Source of the DNA: Laetiporus sulphureus 93-53
Lineage: Eukaryota > Basidiomycota > Agaricomycetes > Polyporales > Laetiporaceae
NCBI RefSeq assembly: GCF_001632365.1
Contig: NW_024468540.1
Coordinates: 241,955-305,954 of the forward strand
Direction of reading: 5' to 3'
Length of the DNA: 64,000 bases
This document shows, one piece after another, positions 34,829-48,429 of this stretch. A program made the translations under genes and the position numbers. Below the pieces are notes generated by a model, which was not told the DNA's origin, did not search any database, and worked only from the letters and a program-made list of their open reading frames with translations. Positions within the stretch are counted from its first letter, which is position 1. Every line of letters starts with the position of its first letter.

Positions 34829-36672
34829 TTATACGTCGAATCTCCATACTTGCACGCCATCTGTACCAACACTGATGATCCTCCTCTCGTCGAACACCAC
34901 GGTGCCCTTCACGCCCGATGCGGCCCGCAGCCTCGTCTCCTCACTCTCGACCTCGTCGATAGCGTGTGCAACAGCGACTCTCCCGCTGGATACCTCTGCA
35001 CCAGTCCCACCCTCCAGATCCCACACCCAAATACTCCCATTCACACCGAGGCTCACGCACCGCCCATCGGCGAGAGAGAGCGCAGAAACGGGGCCAATCT
35101 GCCCGTGCAAGCTTCGCACGAACGTCAACTTGGGCATCGCCGTGGGGGAAGACGATGCAGGCAGATAGAGGCGGTAGAGCTGCAACGCGTTTGCGGAGTG
35201 CAGACTTGAAGATGTGTAAAGCGACGAATGAGGAGACCGAGAAGGACTTGACGGAGGAGATGAAGATGCGGATGACGAAGAGGGCGAACCCACAGCATTC
35301 TTTTCCGCGGTACTGGTAGGAACGGCATCGCCAGGAGCAAGAACTACCCACTTCCCGTCAGTCTGTGTGTCTGCTACGCGGGCGACCTTGCGAGACCACT
35401 GCTCACGCATGAGGCGGAGCTTGTTCTCGTCGATCCACCCCTGAGGCACATCGATAGCACGAGCGGTACGCGTCCCGGTGACTGCCATTCGGCCGCCTGC
35501 TTCACTCGCAACCATCAGCTCCGTAGCACCAACACTCCAATGCGAAGGGTACACAGGAATCGCATATGCCAAGACGAGCTTGTATGTCCCTGGAGAAGGA
35601 GTGGAAAGGACGAGGGAACTTGGAGGGTGCGAGGTAAAGGATGTGAGCGTCTGCGTATGGGCTACGTTGTCGTTGGACAGGTCGTACAGCGACAGGTGGA
35701 ATGACTGTGAGAGCGTTACAAGCAACGGGTGGTGATATACTGCCTGAATGATCGGCGCTGTGCGTGACGTTCGGGAATTTGGCACGTAAGTGAACAGCCG
35801 TGATGAGTGGGTGGGAGTGTGGTGGTCTATGGAAAATAGAACAAACTCGCCCGTCGAGAGAAACGACACGAGCCGAGCATGGTGAGTAGTCGTTGGAGGG
35901 CATTGGTCAAGGGCGAGAGCCGTAACCTGCACTGTCGCCGACGGCCGGGTTGATGCAGACCGTAGAGTGTGTGTGCCATGCGTTGTATCAATAAGAGTGA
36001 GCACTGGATGAGAGGATGCCCGAGAACTGGCAGTTATCGTCATGCTGCCAGAGATTATAAGGAATGTTTGATCCTGGACACCTTGTGAATCTGAGCTGGA
36101 CGGTAGCAGCGTCCTATCCGACAAGGGGAAGTTGAGTCCAGTTTGCAATGCTTCCACCGAACAGCGTCCTGCACAATGATTTATATGATTTATTCGAAGA
36201 AGGATCAGACGTGAACGTACCTGTACGCCAATTCGAGCTTATGCGAAACATCCATTTCCAATCCTTGATGCCTTCCGAGTGCGCTCGACCGGGCAGTGGC
36301 CTAATCTCCCGGCCATCTGCCCGCCCTATGAAGCCTCGCACTCCACGAAGCCTCGATCTACCATACTCGCTCAGATACTGAGCCTTCCACAACTATCGCT
36401 CTGCGTTCAACGACGGGTTGTCATGAATAGTGCTCGTGGGGGATATGTACCTGGTTGTCGAGCGCGAGCCTCGACCAGTTTCTGTTTGTTCGCTGGATTG
36501 CGCAGAGATCTGTCCAAGACAGGTACGAGAAGATAAGCAGTATGATCTCGTCGTAAAGGAGCGTGTCAAAGTTCGGCCGCGGAGCATGCGGGATGGAAGG
36601 GGGGTTGTCGGATGTATGGAGACGCTTCGGCGGCGGGAGGAGATTGGGAGTCAGAGGTCGTTTGTTGGGCAT
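34829..36672 (-). CDS. F-box protein with degenerate WD40-like propeller
   Basis: F-box proteins bring substrates to SCF ubiquitin ligases. Exon 1 (36672-36451) encodes a proline-rich leader and the F-box (LLYDEIILLIFSYLSWTDLC, then IQRTNRNWSRLALDN). Exon 2 (36392-36221) continues LWKAQYLSEYGRSRLRG, the usual end of an F-box, and IKDWKWMFRISSNWRTG. Exon 3 (36168-34829) is a long propeller-like region with weak WD motifs near the end (ALSLADGRCVSLGVNGSIWVW and RRIISVGTDGVQVWRFDV). A Ser/Pro-rich loop (SPSSSSASSSPPSSPSRSP) interrupts it. Splice sites GTACAT/GATAG and GTACGT/GCAG preserve the frame. Substrate unknown. Confidence 0.88.
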
Positions 36673-37141
36673 GACGAGCGTTTGTAAAGAGCCAGTGCGT
36701 GTTCGCTATCAATGGCACACGGCAGAGCTTGAAGCTGCTTGAAGCTTAAAAATCAAAGGAGTTTCGAAATAACTGGGTGTATGGGGATGATTTGTCAGGG
36801 GGGAGTTGAGGACTGCGGTACGAAATATAAAGTATACTGCAAAGCTGACAATAAATGCCAGCGCTCCAGCGCGATCGACGTCCAGAATGATACACAGACA
36901 AGAGTGGATGAAGACTTGAGAGATACGGGAGAGTGGAAGAGTGAGTCGAAGGACGAGGGCACGCTGACCTCAGTGACCTGGGAATTGCCGAGTTCAGATT
37001 TCCTCCTACTTTTATGTCGGACTTGCGCCAAACTCAACAGCACAGGCCATAATCGGTTTGGCTTTCATTTCTCGCACAGAGATGAAGAAGGATGCTCAGA
37101 GAAGCAAAAATTCCGCATTCTTACATCAAGGATAACGAAAC
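36673..37141. other. Divergent promoter region
   Basis: Lies between the F-box/WD gene (-) and the TEN1-like gene (+). The open plus-strand frame at 36739-37176 overlaps the TEN1-like start in another frame and has no motif of its own. Confidence 0.5.
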
Positions 37142-37705
37142 ATGCCCCAGCTGCTGGACTGCGCGACTCCCGTTAAGTTATCTTCAATCACTCCAGAATT
37201 TACCTCGCGAAAGCTTCGAGTAGCCGGACGGTTGTGCAAGCCCTGTACTAATTGCTCTGTTACTGAACTGGGTCGATAGGATGCTCGCCTACATTCCGGA
37301 GACGAGCATGCTGCTGCTAGCTGATGGGCACGCCGCGCTTTTCGTGGACATATCTCTCTGCCTCAATCCCCATTCATCCATGCCATGGCTACGGGAACGA
37401 AACAGCGTGATTATGGCCATGGGGAATTTGGAGGAGTCGGAGGTGCGTAGAAGGTGGCATTCCCACCGTTGCTTGTCTTACCGTCCGATCTATTCGTATA
37501 GCACCCCTTCCCGCTGCCTATTCTCCCCTTGCACGCTCGGAAGAGTGAAATCGACCCATATCTTGTGCTTCGTGCGATCGTTGTGACGGATTCGCTCACG
37601 TTGGACCTGCGGTTATGGAACAAGGCTATTGAGGAGCGAGAGAAGCTGGCTGCAGCAAGTTCTGCGAAGCGGACTACTCCTTCCGATATTGGAAGTGTTC
37701 GGTAG
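37142..37705 (+). CDS. TEN1-like OB-fold protein (CST telomere complex candidate)
   Basis: Three exons that only become visible on splicing: 37142-37230 (MPQLLDCATPVKLSSITPEF), 37280-37442 (LAYIPETSMLLLADGHAALF, VDISLCLN, SVIMAMGNLEESE) and 37502-37705 (HPFPLPILPL, IDPYLVLRAIVVTDSLTLDL, WNKAIEEREKL), giving about 151 residues; introns are 49 and 59 bp with GT-AG ends and the frame holds across both. The layout, a small single OB-fold with TSRKLRVAGR as strand 1, a V-M-G-x-L-E turn and a final helix W-N-x-A-I-E-E-R-E, parallels TEN1, which with STN1 and CTC1 protects telomeres and helps fill in the lagging strand. Assignment rests on my recall of TEN1 proteins; another small OB-fold protein is possible. 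Confidence 0.65.
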
Positions 37706-37819
37706 ATACTGGTTCAGAAAGCTCACGAAGGCTGTCTAACTGCTACGCCTGATGGCACGATAATGATAACCTTTCGCGTGCTTGGATCGGTGAGCCAAGG
37801 AACTGATAAACATGTTGCA

Positions 37820-38757
37820 GGTATGTCAATAAGAACCTCAATGGTCCGCAGCTAGTGGTTGATCTAGATTGTTGTCACTTTAGAAAATTCTCCAATGCCA
37901 AGGTAGGACACTGGACGATTAGGACTGACCTTTGGAATGAAAATCTTACCTGCTCCAGTGATAATTTGCTTACATTTGACGGTCACTATCGAACAGCTTT
38001 TACATTTTTGCAGCGGAAGGCTGGATGAGTCGAGGTTTGGAAAGACATGATCTATCCATCGGGCAGCCCATTCAATCTCCTCATCGGCTTGGCCATCTGT
38101 GAACGAGACAGTGAACGACAACAGCACGAGTCCATAGAAGCAGCCGCAGAAGAGTTAGGGGAGAGAAGTCCACCTGGGACGCTCTCGATCTCGGGCACGA
38201 AGTTGAGAGAGCGATGTTTGATATCCAGTAAGTCTGTATTAGTGAGGGATGGTTGCATGTTGACATTCAATGTGAGCACCTAAGCCTTCGACTAAGCGAC
38301 CATCGTTTATGCGATATCCAAAGGGGAGAACTACCAGTCTAATAAGGTCAAAAATACAGTTATGAGCTGATGCAGCTTTAGCAAGAATTGAACGGACCCG
38401 TCTGATGCAAGAGGACGGTAGATGTCTGGGGAGCTTAGGATTTCCAAGGACCGCAATAACGGAGCAAATTTCGAAGCGATTGCCACGAACACGGCTTTCC
38501 ATGGGCGAGATCGTTGGGAAGTTGCCCTGGAATAGGAGAACAATCTCTTTCAGAGAAGGTACATAGAGTTCCGCAGGTATGCTGGAAGCCGGAGCAAGGT
38601 CACCGACTTAACGCAGGAATTGCAAAATTGGGGAGTCACCGCGACATTTGGTACGGATCTCGTCATCCTGCCGCCGCTGGTCTTCGTACATGATGTGCCA
38701 TCAGACCAACCGCTACTACTTGCCGTCAGTAAAGATAACGATGAAGATACATTGTGA
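37820..38757 (+). pseudogene. Possible unrecognised or decayed plus-strand gene
   Basis: Two separated protein-like stretches lie on the plus strand. One begins after a TTGCAG acceptor near 37820 and runs to about 38027 (NGPQLVVDLDCCHFRKFSNA, VGHWTIRTDLWNENLTCSSD). The other ends at 38757 (RRYIEFRRYAGSRSKVTDL, FGTDLVILPPLVFVHDVPSD) and extends upstream through an in-frame TAG at about 38539 into ISKDRNNGANFEAIATNTAF. The part between lacks a continuous frame. Either introns were missed or it is a remnant. Family unknown. Confidence 0.3.
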
Positions 38758-39354
38758 ATAGCGACACCGTCCTGGATAGTATATTGTCAGTGTAAATGGC
38801 GTGAAGCCCCTGATTCATCCAAAGTAATGTGTCGAGGAGGGGTAAGACTGAGTCTCAAGCCTGCTACTAGTGCGGTCGGGCAAATTCCGAGCTGGTGCAT
38901 CGGGATAACTTCGTCAATGCCACCGACCGGAGTCACATTCAATATATTCTATCCGTCTAAGCCGCTGTCCTACACAGCACGCTCGGTAGCAATTTCGAGG
39001 CAAGAAACTCTTTCCACTCCTGGAGAGAAGTTCACATAAGACCGCGGATCCGCGAACGGTTCTTAAATTCAGACAGTATGAGTCAATGCATTCCTAGCTT
39101 GCTGAGATGAGCGTAAACACGGTGGCGAACGTTACGCGAACCTACGACGTTTGTGAGAAGTCGAACTTATTGTGGTCGCACCTGAAACGACTCGAGTCGG
39201 CGTCCCTCAGTGGTTATAAGCGCCCATCCTTTGATGGCTGCAGGCGCCGCCAGCGCTTTCAGGCTCAAGCCAAACTCAAGTACTCAAGCTCAAGCCCCTT
39301 CATCAGTTCAACATTCATGTCACGGCGCAAGCTGAATTGTGGATGAATATCTAA
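38758..39354. other. Intergenic region upstream of the CDK8 gene
   Basis: No supported coding sequence; the frame at 38827-39039 is probably chance. The last few hundred bases should be the CDK8 promoter and 5' UTR. Confidence 0.5.
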
Positions 39355-40942
39355 ATGGCGGCTCTCGCTATGCATGACGAATTTTCCCCGAATTTGCTCG
39401 TCAATGATCCGATGCGGATCTACAGAGCCAAGCGCGATGCCGCCAGGGCAAAAGTAACAGACAAATACGAAATCCTTGGCTTCATCTCTTCTGGAACGTA
39501 TGGCAGAGTTTACCAGGCACGGAGTAAGGAAGGTGAAAAAAGGATATATGCGATCAAAAAGTTCAAACCCGACAAGGAAGGCGACGTTGTCACGTACACA
39601 GGCATCAGTCAAAGTGCCATCAGAGAAATTGCGGTGAGCATCACAAATGTGTAATTCCGTATTGGCTGATCCATTATTGTTCAGCTAAACCGCGAGATAT
39701 CGCACGAGAATGTTGTTGCATTGGAAGAAGTCATACTTGAAGAGAAGTCGATATATATGGTGTTCGAATATGCAGAGCACGACTTTCTGGTATGGTCACC
39801 GGTTGCCTTCGATATCCTTGTATGCTGATGAAGCCGCGAAAAGCAAGTCATTCATCATCACTCTCAAACACTCAGGAACCCCATCCCACAAGCAGTTCTT
39901 AAATCACTCACTTACCAGCTGCTGAATGGCCTTCTCTACCTCCACACGGCGCATATCATCCACCGCGATCTCAAGCCAGCAAATATTCTCATAAACTCAT
40001 CCGGCGTCGTCAAAATCGGCGATCTAGGACTAGCACGCTTGACGCACCAACCTCTGCAGCCGCTGTTCGCGGGCGACAAGGTGGTCGTCACTATATGGTA
40101 TCGCGCCCCGGAGCTGCTGCTCGGCGCAAAGCACTACAACAAGGCCGTGGACGTGTGGGCCGTCGGCTGTGTGATGGCAGAACTGGCGAGTCTTCGACCG
40201 ATCTTCAAGGGAGAAGAGGCGAAGCTGGACTCAAAAAAGAACGTGCCATTTCAGAAGGACCAGCTGCTCAAGATTTTTGAAGTCCTCGGCACGCCGGAAG
40301 GTGCGATTGCCTCGCAGCCTTCTGAAAAATAAGACTAACACTACTGCAGAGAAAGACTGGCCTGGCCTCAAAGATCTCCCAGAGTATCAAAATATGAAAC
40401 GTCTCGACATGTACGATGCCATCTGCAATTTAACAGCAGCATACTGATATATCCGCACACGTCTAGCTACCAGAATCGCCTGAGCGAGTGGTGCCAATCG
40501 CGAATCCGGTCTCCAGCAGGCGTGGATTTGTTGCGCGAACTCTTCGCGTACGACCCCGACAATCGGCTGTCAGCAAAGGAAGCTCTCCGGCACAAGTGGT
40601 TCCAGGAGGACCCGGTCCCCACTCATAAGTACGTTCTGTCGTCGTATATTCAAGTTGTATCGACTGACAGAAACCCATCGTAGTGCTTTCGCCTCGGTTC
40701 CAAACTCGCAGTATCCACCCAAGCGGCGCATCACGCACGACGACGCGCCGTCAATGATACCGCTGCCACCTACAACATCTCAGCTCGGGCAGGTGCAGGC
40801 TCAGGCACAGGCCCATTTATCGCAACAATTGTCACACCCACAGTCGGGGCGCGCTGGCAGCGTTGCGAGTTTCGCAAGCCTGAGCGGTGGCGCGGCGGGC
40901 TTGGGCAGCGGTCACGGTAGGAAGAAAGCACGGTTGGGATAA
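39355..40942 (+). CDS. SSN3: Cyclin-dependent kinase 8 (SSN3/SRB10), Mediator kinase
   Basis: CDK8 with cyclin C forms the kinase module of Mediator and modulates RNA polymerase II transcription. Spliced from ATG 39355: ATP-binding loop [12 protein letters not shown], Lys in [11 protein letters not shown], the CDK8-type C-helix sequence [11 protein letters not shown] (in place of PSTAIRE), [29 protein letters not shown], catalytic loop [15 protein letters not shown] in place of DFG (CDK8 proteins vary here, DMG in human), [20 protein letters not shown], and the CDK8-specific insert [20 protein letters not shown]. The C-terminus is Gln/Ala/Ser-rich and ends at TAA 40940-40942. All catalytic residues are present. 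Six or so exons; exon 3 starts with CAAGTCATTCAT near 39839. Confidence 0.94.
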
Positions 40943-41234
40943 GGGTGACATGCTTGCAAGGACTAATGCTACTAGTTGGATGTCATTCTCTATCTCCTTA
41001 CAGCGGCTACATACTAGACGGACGGCTGTACGTATAGCTTATACGGATGTACAATATGTTGCAGATTCAAGACAGGCATGGGACAGTGACAGTGGAAAGT
41101 TCGGAACCATTGTTGAAGACTCTGAACAAGATGGATGGTGCGACTACGTGAGCCTGAGAGCCGCGTCGTGGATAACGATATGGGCACGGCGTCCTCCTTT
41201 GCAGCCGTACCTACGGATGATCGTTAATTTGACT

Positions 41235-42277
41235 AGCGAGATCATTATTAGATGCTTCGGGCTGTCCACAGCGTACCATTTGTTGAAGAGGGGATTCAGT
41301 CGCATCGCAGTATTGAACCGGTCTACAGTCTTGCCTGCGCCTGATGCTGCAAGTTCTGATCTAAACAAAAGTACGTCTGTTCATTCCTCCAGATACGACG
41401 GAACCGAGAATGACCTTATATGTGGATGCAATCGTGCGCAGCTCTTACTCAGGCATGCTTTACGCGCATCTTGCTCGCGATCCCATCGAGGCATGGAAGA
41501 CGGGCAGGACTCAGAGTGGGGAAATACATATCATGAGTATGGGCATGCTACTCAGATCTCGCTGACATCCTCAACGTATTGACCTGTATACAGGTCTGGG
41601 GTGTTCGTCTTCCTCTCCGAAGGCGGCTCACACATGTGTAAGATGTACCTGAATGATGAGAAACTCGGTGCACAGGTCCAGTATCTCAAGGATGCCAACG
41701 CCATCCGCACGATCTTCCCACATGGAGTGGAAACAGGCTCCTTCGAAGACTGTGCCGGCTGAATCAATCGCGATGGAGGCTGGGTAGGACGCCCTCCAGG
41801 CACACAGGATCCTGATGTCCAAAGTGACCGCGCTGAGAAGACAAATCGTGGCTTGCAAAGAGGTCTCCAGCTTGATGCAGGCAGAAGGCAAAACCGCTGG
41901 GGTGAGGATGCTCCGATGGGACGGAGTACAATGCGGTCCTGATCGTGCTCAGCGTTGGCTCCTGGACGGCCTCTGCATTTCCAGGCTTAGGCTTGGAATC
42001 CCATTGTGTGGCCACTGCGTACGGTTGTCTGTTTTTTTCTTCGTCGTAGAGCTTGTTGCTTGCAGACAGAGCAATGCGATGGTCCAGCTCTCGCCAGATG
42101 AAGCGCAACGACACCGAGATGTTCCTGTATATCTCGACTTGATCACAGGGTTTTGCACGTTCCCGGTGAGTCCTACGACAGGGACTTTCATTAGCCTAAC
42201 ACTGAGGAGACGATTACTAGCCGAACAAAGACGAAATCATAAAGTCAGTGATACATACCGAGACGGACATAGCGTAG
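41235..42277 (+). pseudogene. Broken FAD-dependent amine/amino-acid oxidoreductase
   Basis: The plus strand carries successive pieces of a sarcosine oxidase/fructosyl-amino-acid oxidase-like flavoprotein: FGLSTAYHLLKRGFSRIAVL and LPAPDAASSDLNK, then IVRSSYSGMLYAHLARDPIE with AWKTG, then in another frame DSEWGNTYHEYG, then in a third MGMLLRS, later LGAQVQYLKDANAIRTIFPH and GVETGSFEDCAG followed by an in-frame TGA and INRDGGW, then LMSKVTALRRQIVACKEVSS, LIVLSVGSWTASAFPGLGLE and VQLSPDEAQRHRDVPVYLDL. The dinucleotide-binding glycine motif before FGLSTAYHLL is not recognisable. At least two frameshifts and one nonsense codon make a functional product unlikely. Similarity to family is from memory. 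Confidence 0.8.
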
Positions 42278-42667
42278 CACAGATGTGCACTCCGGATGAT
42301 CTCGTCGCATAGTGGTTATTTTTTACCACTGCACGATGTTGTACGCACTGGTTGGCGCATCAAGTTCCAAGCGATGAAGGGTTCATGATTCGTGTCTTGA
42401 GATGTCATATTCATAGCAGAGTGCGCTCACGACTCTTGAGCGCACTTCATTATGAATCTGGCAAACTAAATGTAACAAACAAGCACATCATATCGTATCG
42501 CACAAAACAGTCTTCACAAGAAGGCCCGGGACCACATCGCACGGCAGTCTTCGCCAAGCACCGAGCAAGAGGATTTGGAACCGCCGTAGCCTCCAACGTG
42601 AACAAAATCGCGAAGGAAACCAGACACATCTCACCTCTCAGCACACCCAAAGAACATACACAATCAA

Positions 42668-43007
42668 TCATTCCTCCCGCAACTTCCCAGCCTCCTCCCT
42701 AGCCTTCCGCCGCGATCCCAACATCAAGTCAACATAATCCGCTCCCCCAAGCACCGGCCCTTCCGCATCCCTCCCCCTATTCTTGAACACCTTAACCTTC
42801 GCGACAGACCTCTTTTTCTGGCCTTGTACGGAAACAGCGATAGCTGCTTGTTTAGTAGAAGGCGCCCGGGGCCCAGAGGCTGAGCCAGTGGAGCTTTTCT
42901 TTTGCTACATGGAACACGAACGATCGCACCTTGAGTACTTCAGCACCATTCAGGATGATTCTAAAGAGACATACCGATCTTTTATGTAATTTTGCGCTGC
43001 GTCCCAT
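42668..43007 (-). CDS. Small basic two-exon protein, 89 residues
   Basis: Exon 1 (43007-42975) encodes MGRSAKLHKRS and exon 2 (42904-42668) continues QKKSSTGSASGPRAPSTKQ and later QGQKKRSVAKVKVFKNRGRD, AEGPVLGGADYVDLMLGSRR and a terminal KAREEAGKLREE. The intron is 70 bp with GTATGT and CATGTAG ends and the frame holds. It is lysine- and arginine-rich, which fits a nuclear or nucleolar protein, but I cannot name the family. The globular-looking part is the last 40 residues. Confidence 0.65.
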
Positions 43008-43675
43008 TTTTGATGAGTTTAAATCATGAGAGGTGTCTGTAAACCAGCTGTGGCGCTGGGTAGGATGACTTCCCTTTTTGGTAAGCGTATGAATTGTGGC
43101 CCTCTCTTCTTGTTGGAAGATTAATAACTCTACTGATGAATAAAGCAACATGGCGAAGTTAAAGCATGCCGGCTCATTACTGCGAGGTCGTTCAATCGAA
43201 ATACGTTGTTACGATAATTCTATCCATTGACAGGCTGGTCTTTTCAAGGTCTCCCGCTCAGAACTCTCGCTGAGTACGTTTGCGATACATTCGTATCTCC
43301 ATATACTCGGACGATCATTACAAGACCGACCTTCATATATCAGACGTCAAAAGACACCTACCCTTTCTAACCTTACGCGCACCATCCCACACCGGCACAA
43401 GCTCAGAACTAGTATCGACCACCTTAACGAGCCAATGCAGCACACGCGCGATTTTGAGCTCAAACATAAACCACCAATCAATCCTGAACCCCCAAAGCCC
43501 AGATCCATGCCCTCTAATACGCAACAGTAAATGAAAATGAGACAGAGAACAACACAAACACCGCGAGTCCGTCGTGAGTATGATGCACATATGTACAGTG
43601 AGAGAGGATAGCAGGGAGGGCAGAGCAGAGCACGGGCTGGAGTGGGTGGGGCAGGCGGGTATGTAACCAGTGCGC
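43008..43675. other. Intergenic region
   Basis: Mostly the 3' UTR of UGP1 and the promoter of the small basic protein gene. The minus-strand frames at 43333-43679 are leucine-rich by chance and I see no support for them. Confidence 0.45.
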
Positions 43676-45797
<2,122 letters not shown>

Positions 45798-48429
45798 GTT
45801 GGACACAGGCGACGGCTGGTTGAGATAGACGGGGACGGTGGAGATGAGGAAGGGAGGAGGAGGGGGAGCGGAAAGAGTGAGAGCCGCACGGGGCTTGTGA
45901 TGACGCTTATATGCGTGGAGGGGGTCAACCACATCCGGATATGGGACTGGGACGGAGGACGTCGCACTCGTTTCCGGCTCCTCGCTGATGGGCTCGCAGA
46001 TCGGTTCCAGCTGTGAGAAGCTCCGCGCCGTCGGCAGCGTGCTCGCCAGCGACAGCCACGCAATGGGCGACGACGGTTGCGAGTGCCATCCGTGCGCATG
46101 CTGCGACGACCCCGTTGCGATTCTGTGCGGCCACGACGACGTTCGACCGGGGCGCGCCAGCCGCTGCGGCTCTTCTGCGAGCTGTGAGCACGAGCAACGT
46201 GCGTGCATGTCGGGCAGCAGCAGCACATGTTGGATCGTCGTTCGGGCGTGCCGGGCTTATGTACCTCCTCCCATGTTGGCGCTATCGCATTCTCCTCGCC
46301 TAGACCCAACAGCGCTATCCCTCCACGTTCGCCACTGTCAGCAGCCTTCTTCCGCCGTTTCTCCTCCGCGTCCTGGTACCTGCCTGCTAGCACCCGCCCA
46401 GTGTCCATGCTGCTTCGCTGAAAGCTGCCCGTCGTTCGGCACCAGCGCTGCAGCGGCGGCGGCAACGCGGAGGCTAATCGCAGCTCGCCACGTTAGCGTT
46501 GCCTCCGAGCTATACATAGGCCCGCGCTCCTCGTCCAACGTTCCTACTCGTCCCAACATCACACCGCCCGCGTCCGCGAGCAATCTCGCTGCCGACGCTT
46601 GCAAGTGCTTGCTTCCTGCTTATCGCAATCCATAGCCAGAAGCCGTGGACGTTCTAATACAGCTTCCTAGGATGATGACTGAATTGGGTCCCCCGCTAAC
46701 GCCGTTGAGTGCACGGCCTGTCACGCCCGCCCTGACCCTCGATCTTTGATCTCGTCGCCCTCGCCGGGGACGGACGATCTAACATCCGTGACAGAGGCCT
46801 CCCTCACGTCCGTATGGACCTGCTATTCTGTGCCTCTTGGCCGTACCTGTGCGGTGATACAATCCAGGACGAATGCAGTCGCTTCCGGTGAGCACCCTTG
46901 TCTCGGCTTCTCCTGCGCGAGCCTCCTCCGTAGTGCGTCCGAGGGCGAAGTGGCGAACATAAAGCTCGCCTTTCCTCTCCTCCCGTACGGACCACCCGCT
47001 GTACCCCGTGAGTAGGTTCATTCAAAGAACCACGTCTTCCGGCCCGTATGATCCTCGATAACCACGGAATACCAGGGAATGGTGCATGTGCGATGGACGA
47101 TAGAGCGACGAAGAATGAGGGGTCCAGGGACGATCCCGAAAAAGGACCGGATCGGATTGCATGGCTCGTGATCAAGCTCAAGATTGACATGAAGAGACGG
47201 AAACGAGGCCGAAGGTTGTTGATCAGCGCCCATCATAGACTTCACGGTGGTTGGTGATTTCCGATTTATCATTTGTCTCTCTTATATATAGCTCTCTTCG
47301 TGACGATCGCCACATTGACACATCCAGCGCCTTCGCAATTCAGTACTCATGATCCTTCTTTTGCAGGACAGAGTCAGCTCTATCTCCCGTTGCGTGCCTC
47401 TACAGCGCCTTCGAGGCATGCAACATGTGCTTCACGCTCAAACATCTCCTAGTGCTGCTCAAGCTGCCAAAGTGTCACCGCGCCATCACTTGCACTTTTT
47501 AGCGTTCTCACCATCTCGCCGACGACATCGACGTGCTCTCGATGCTCAGAGCGATGTCTTTCGAGCCATCCGGGAGTCGAATGGCTCGGTGGCATGTCTT
47601 AGCATCGCATCAGGGCACGAAAGGGACGCATATATGTATGCGGTGCATTCGGCACCCGCATGGCCGACCGTCATTCTCAGTCCTGTCCTTTCTACGTTAT
47701 AGATCAGGACGGCTATGTCGACATTTGGAGATTCGGCCCTCGGCTGATCATGCACGCTTTGTCAGGTATGCCTCGTACCTTCTCCGGTTCGTGCTGACTT
47801 TGGCTCGATTGGTACTAGTCCCAACTCTCAGTTCAACGGGGACTAGGCAGCCATCCGTGCTTCTTCTCGAGGCTAACTGATTCCTCATTATGTGCATTCG
47901 CTATCGCGGCCGCATCCATGGCCAGACAACTCCACTCGGCTGACTTCAGCACGTCCACGTTTTGCAGACCTGGGCCGCACGCGTACGTCGATGGTCGCCT
48001 TCCGTAGCTACGCGAGTCCGCAGCATCATAGAGCATCACGCATCGTGATTCGTTGCGAGACGACGTGCCGATCCGAGGAGCGGACGTAGGCTAATTGACA
48101 GTGATCTATACATATGTGCGTATCTTGTCTGCCCGGTACGTGGATGGCTCCGGGGGATGGTGCCGCAGCGGACAAGTTCCGAGAAGGTTTTGTGCGGTGC
48201 AGTGCGGTGCAGTGCAATGTCTTCGCCACTGCCAGCTCGGGCATCCTTTCCTGCCTTTTGCTCGTCGGAATGCCTATTCCCAACGTTGCAACCCCTTTAT
48301 GCATTGCAAGATTGCTCAGCGCTCAGCGCTCACGGCCAAAGCCTCCCATCGCGTTCGTATCATATTATCTTTGCTCTCGTATTCGTGCTGGATATCGAAT
48401 GCAAGACGGGAACGCGCAGTCAATCTTAG
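45798..48429. other. Gene-poor region upstream of UGP1
   Basis: The first ~800 bases are GC-rich and open in several frames on both strands, probably the UGP1 promoter and leader. A TATATATAG sequence at about 47283 precedes an ATG at 47349 by the spacing of a normal promoter, but the frame behind it (to 47702) has no recognisable content. A short GTGCGGTGCA repeat lies at 48192-48216. Confidence 0.45.

Noticed and set aside
46013..46635. Several long frames on both strands upstream of UGP1
   Set aside because: Overlapping in all frames in a GC-rich stretch with few stop codons; typical shadow ORFs.
47349..47702. Possible secreted-protein gene behind a TATA box
   Set aside because: The promoter-like spacing is suggestive, but the frame has no signal peptide, domain or splice-supported continuation.
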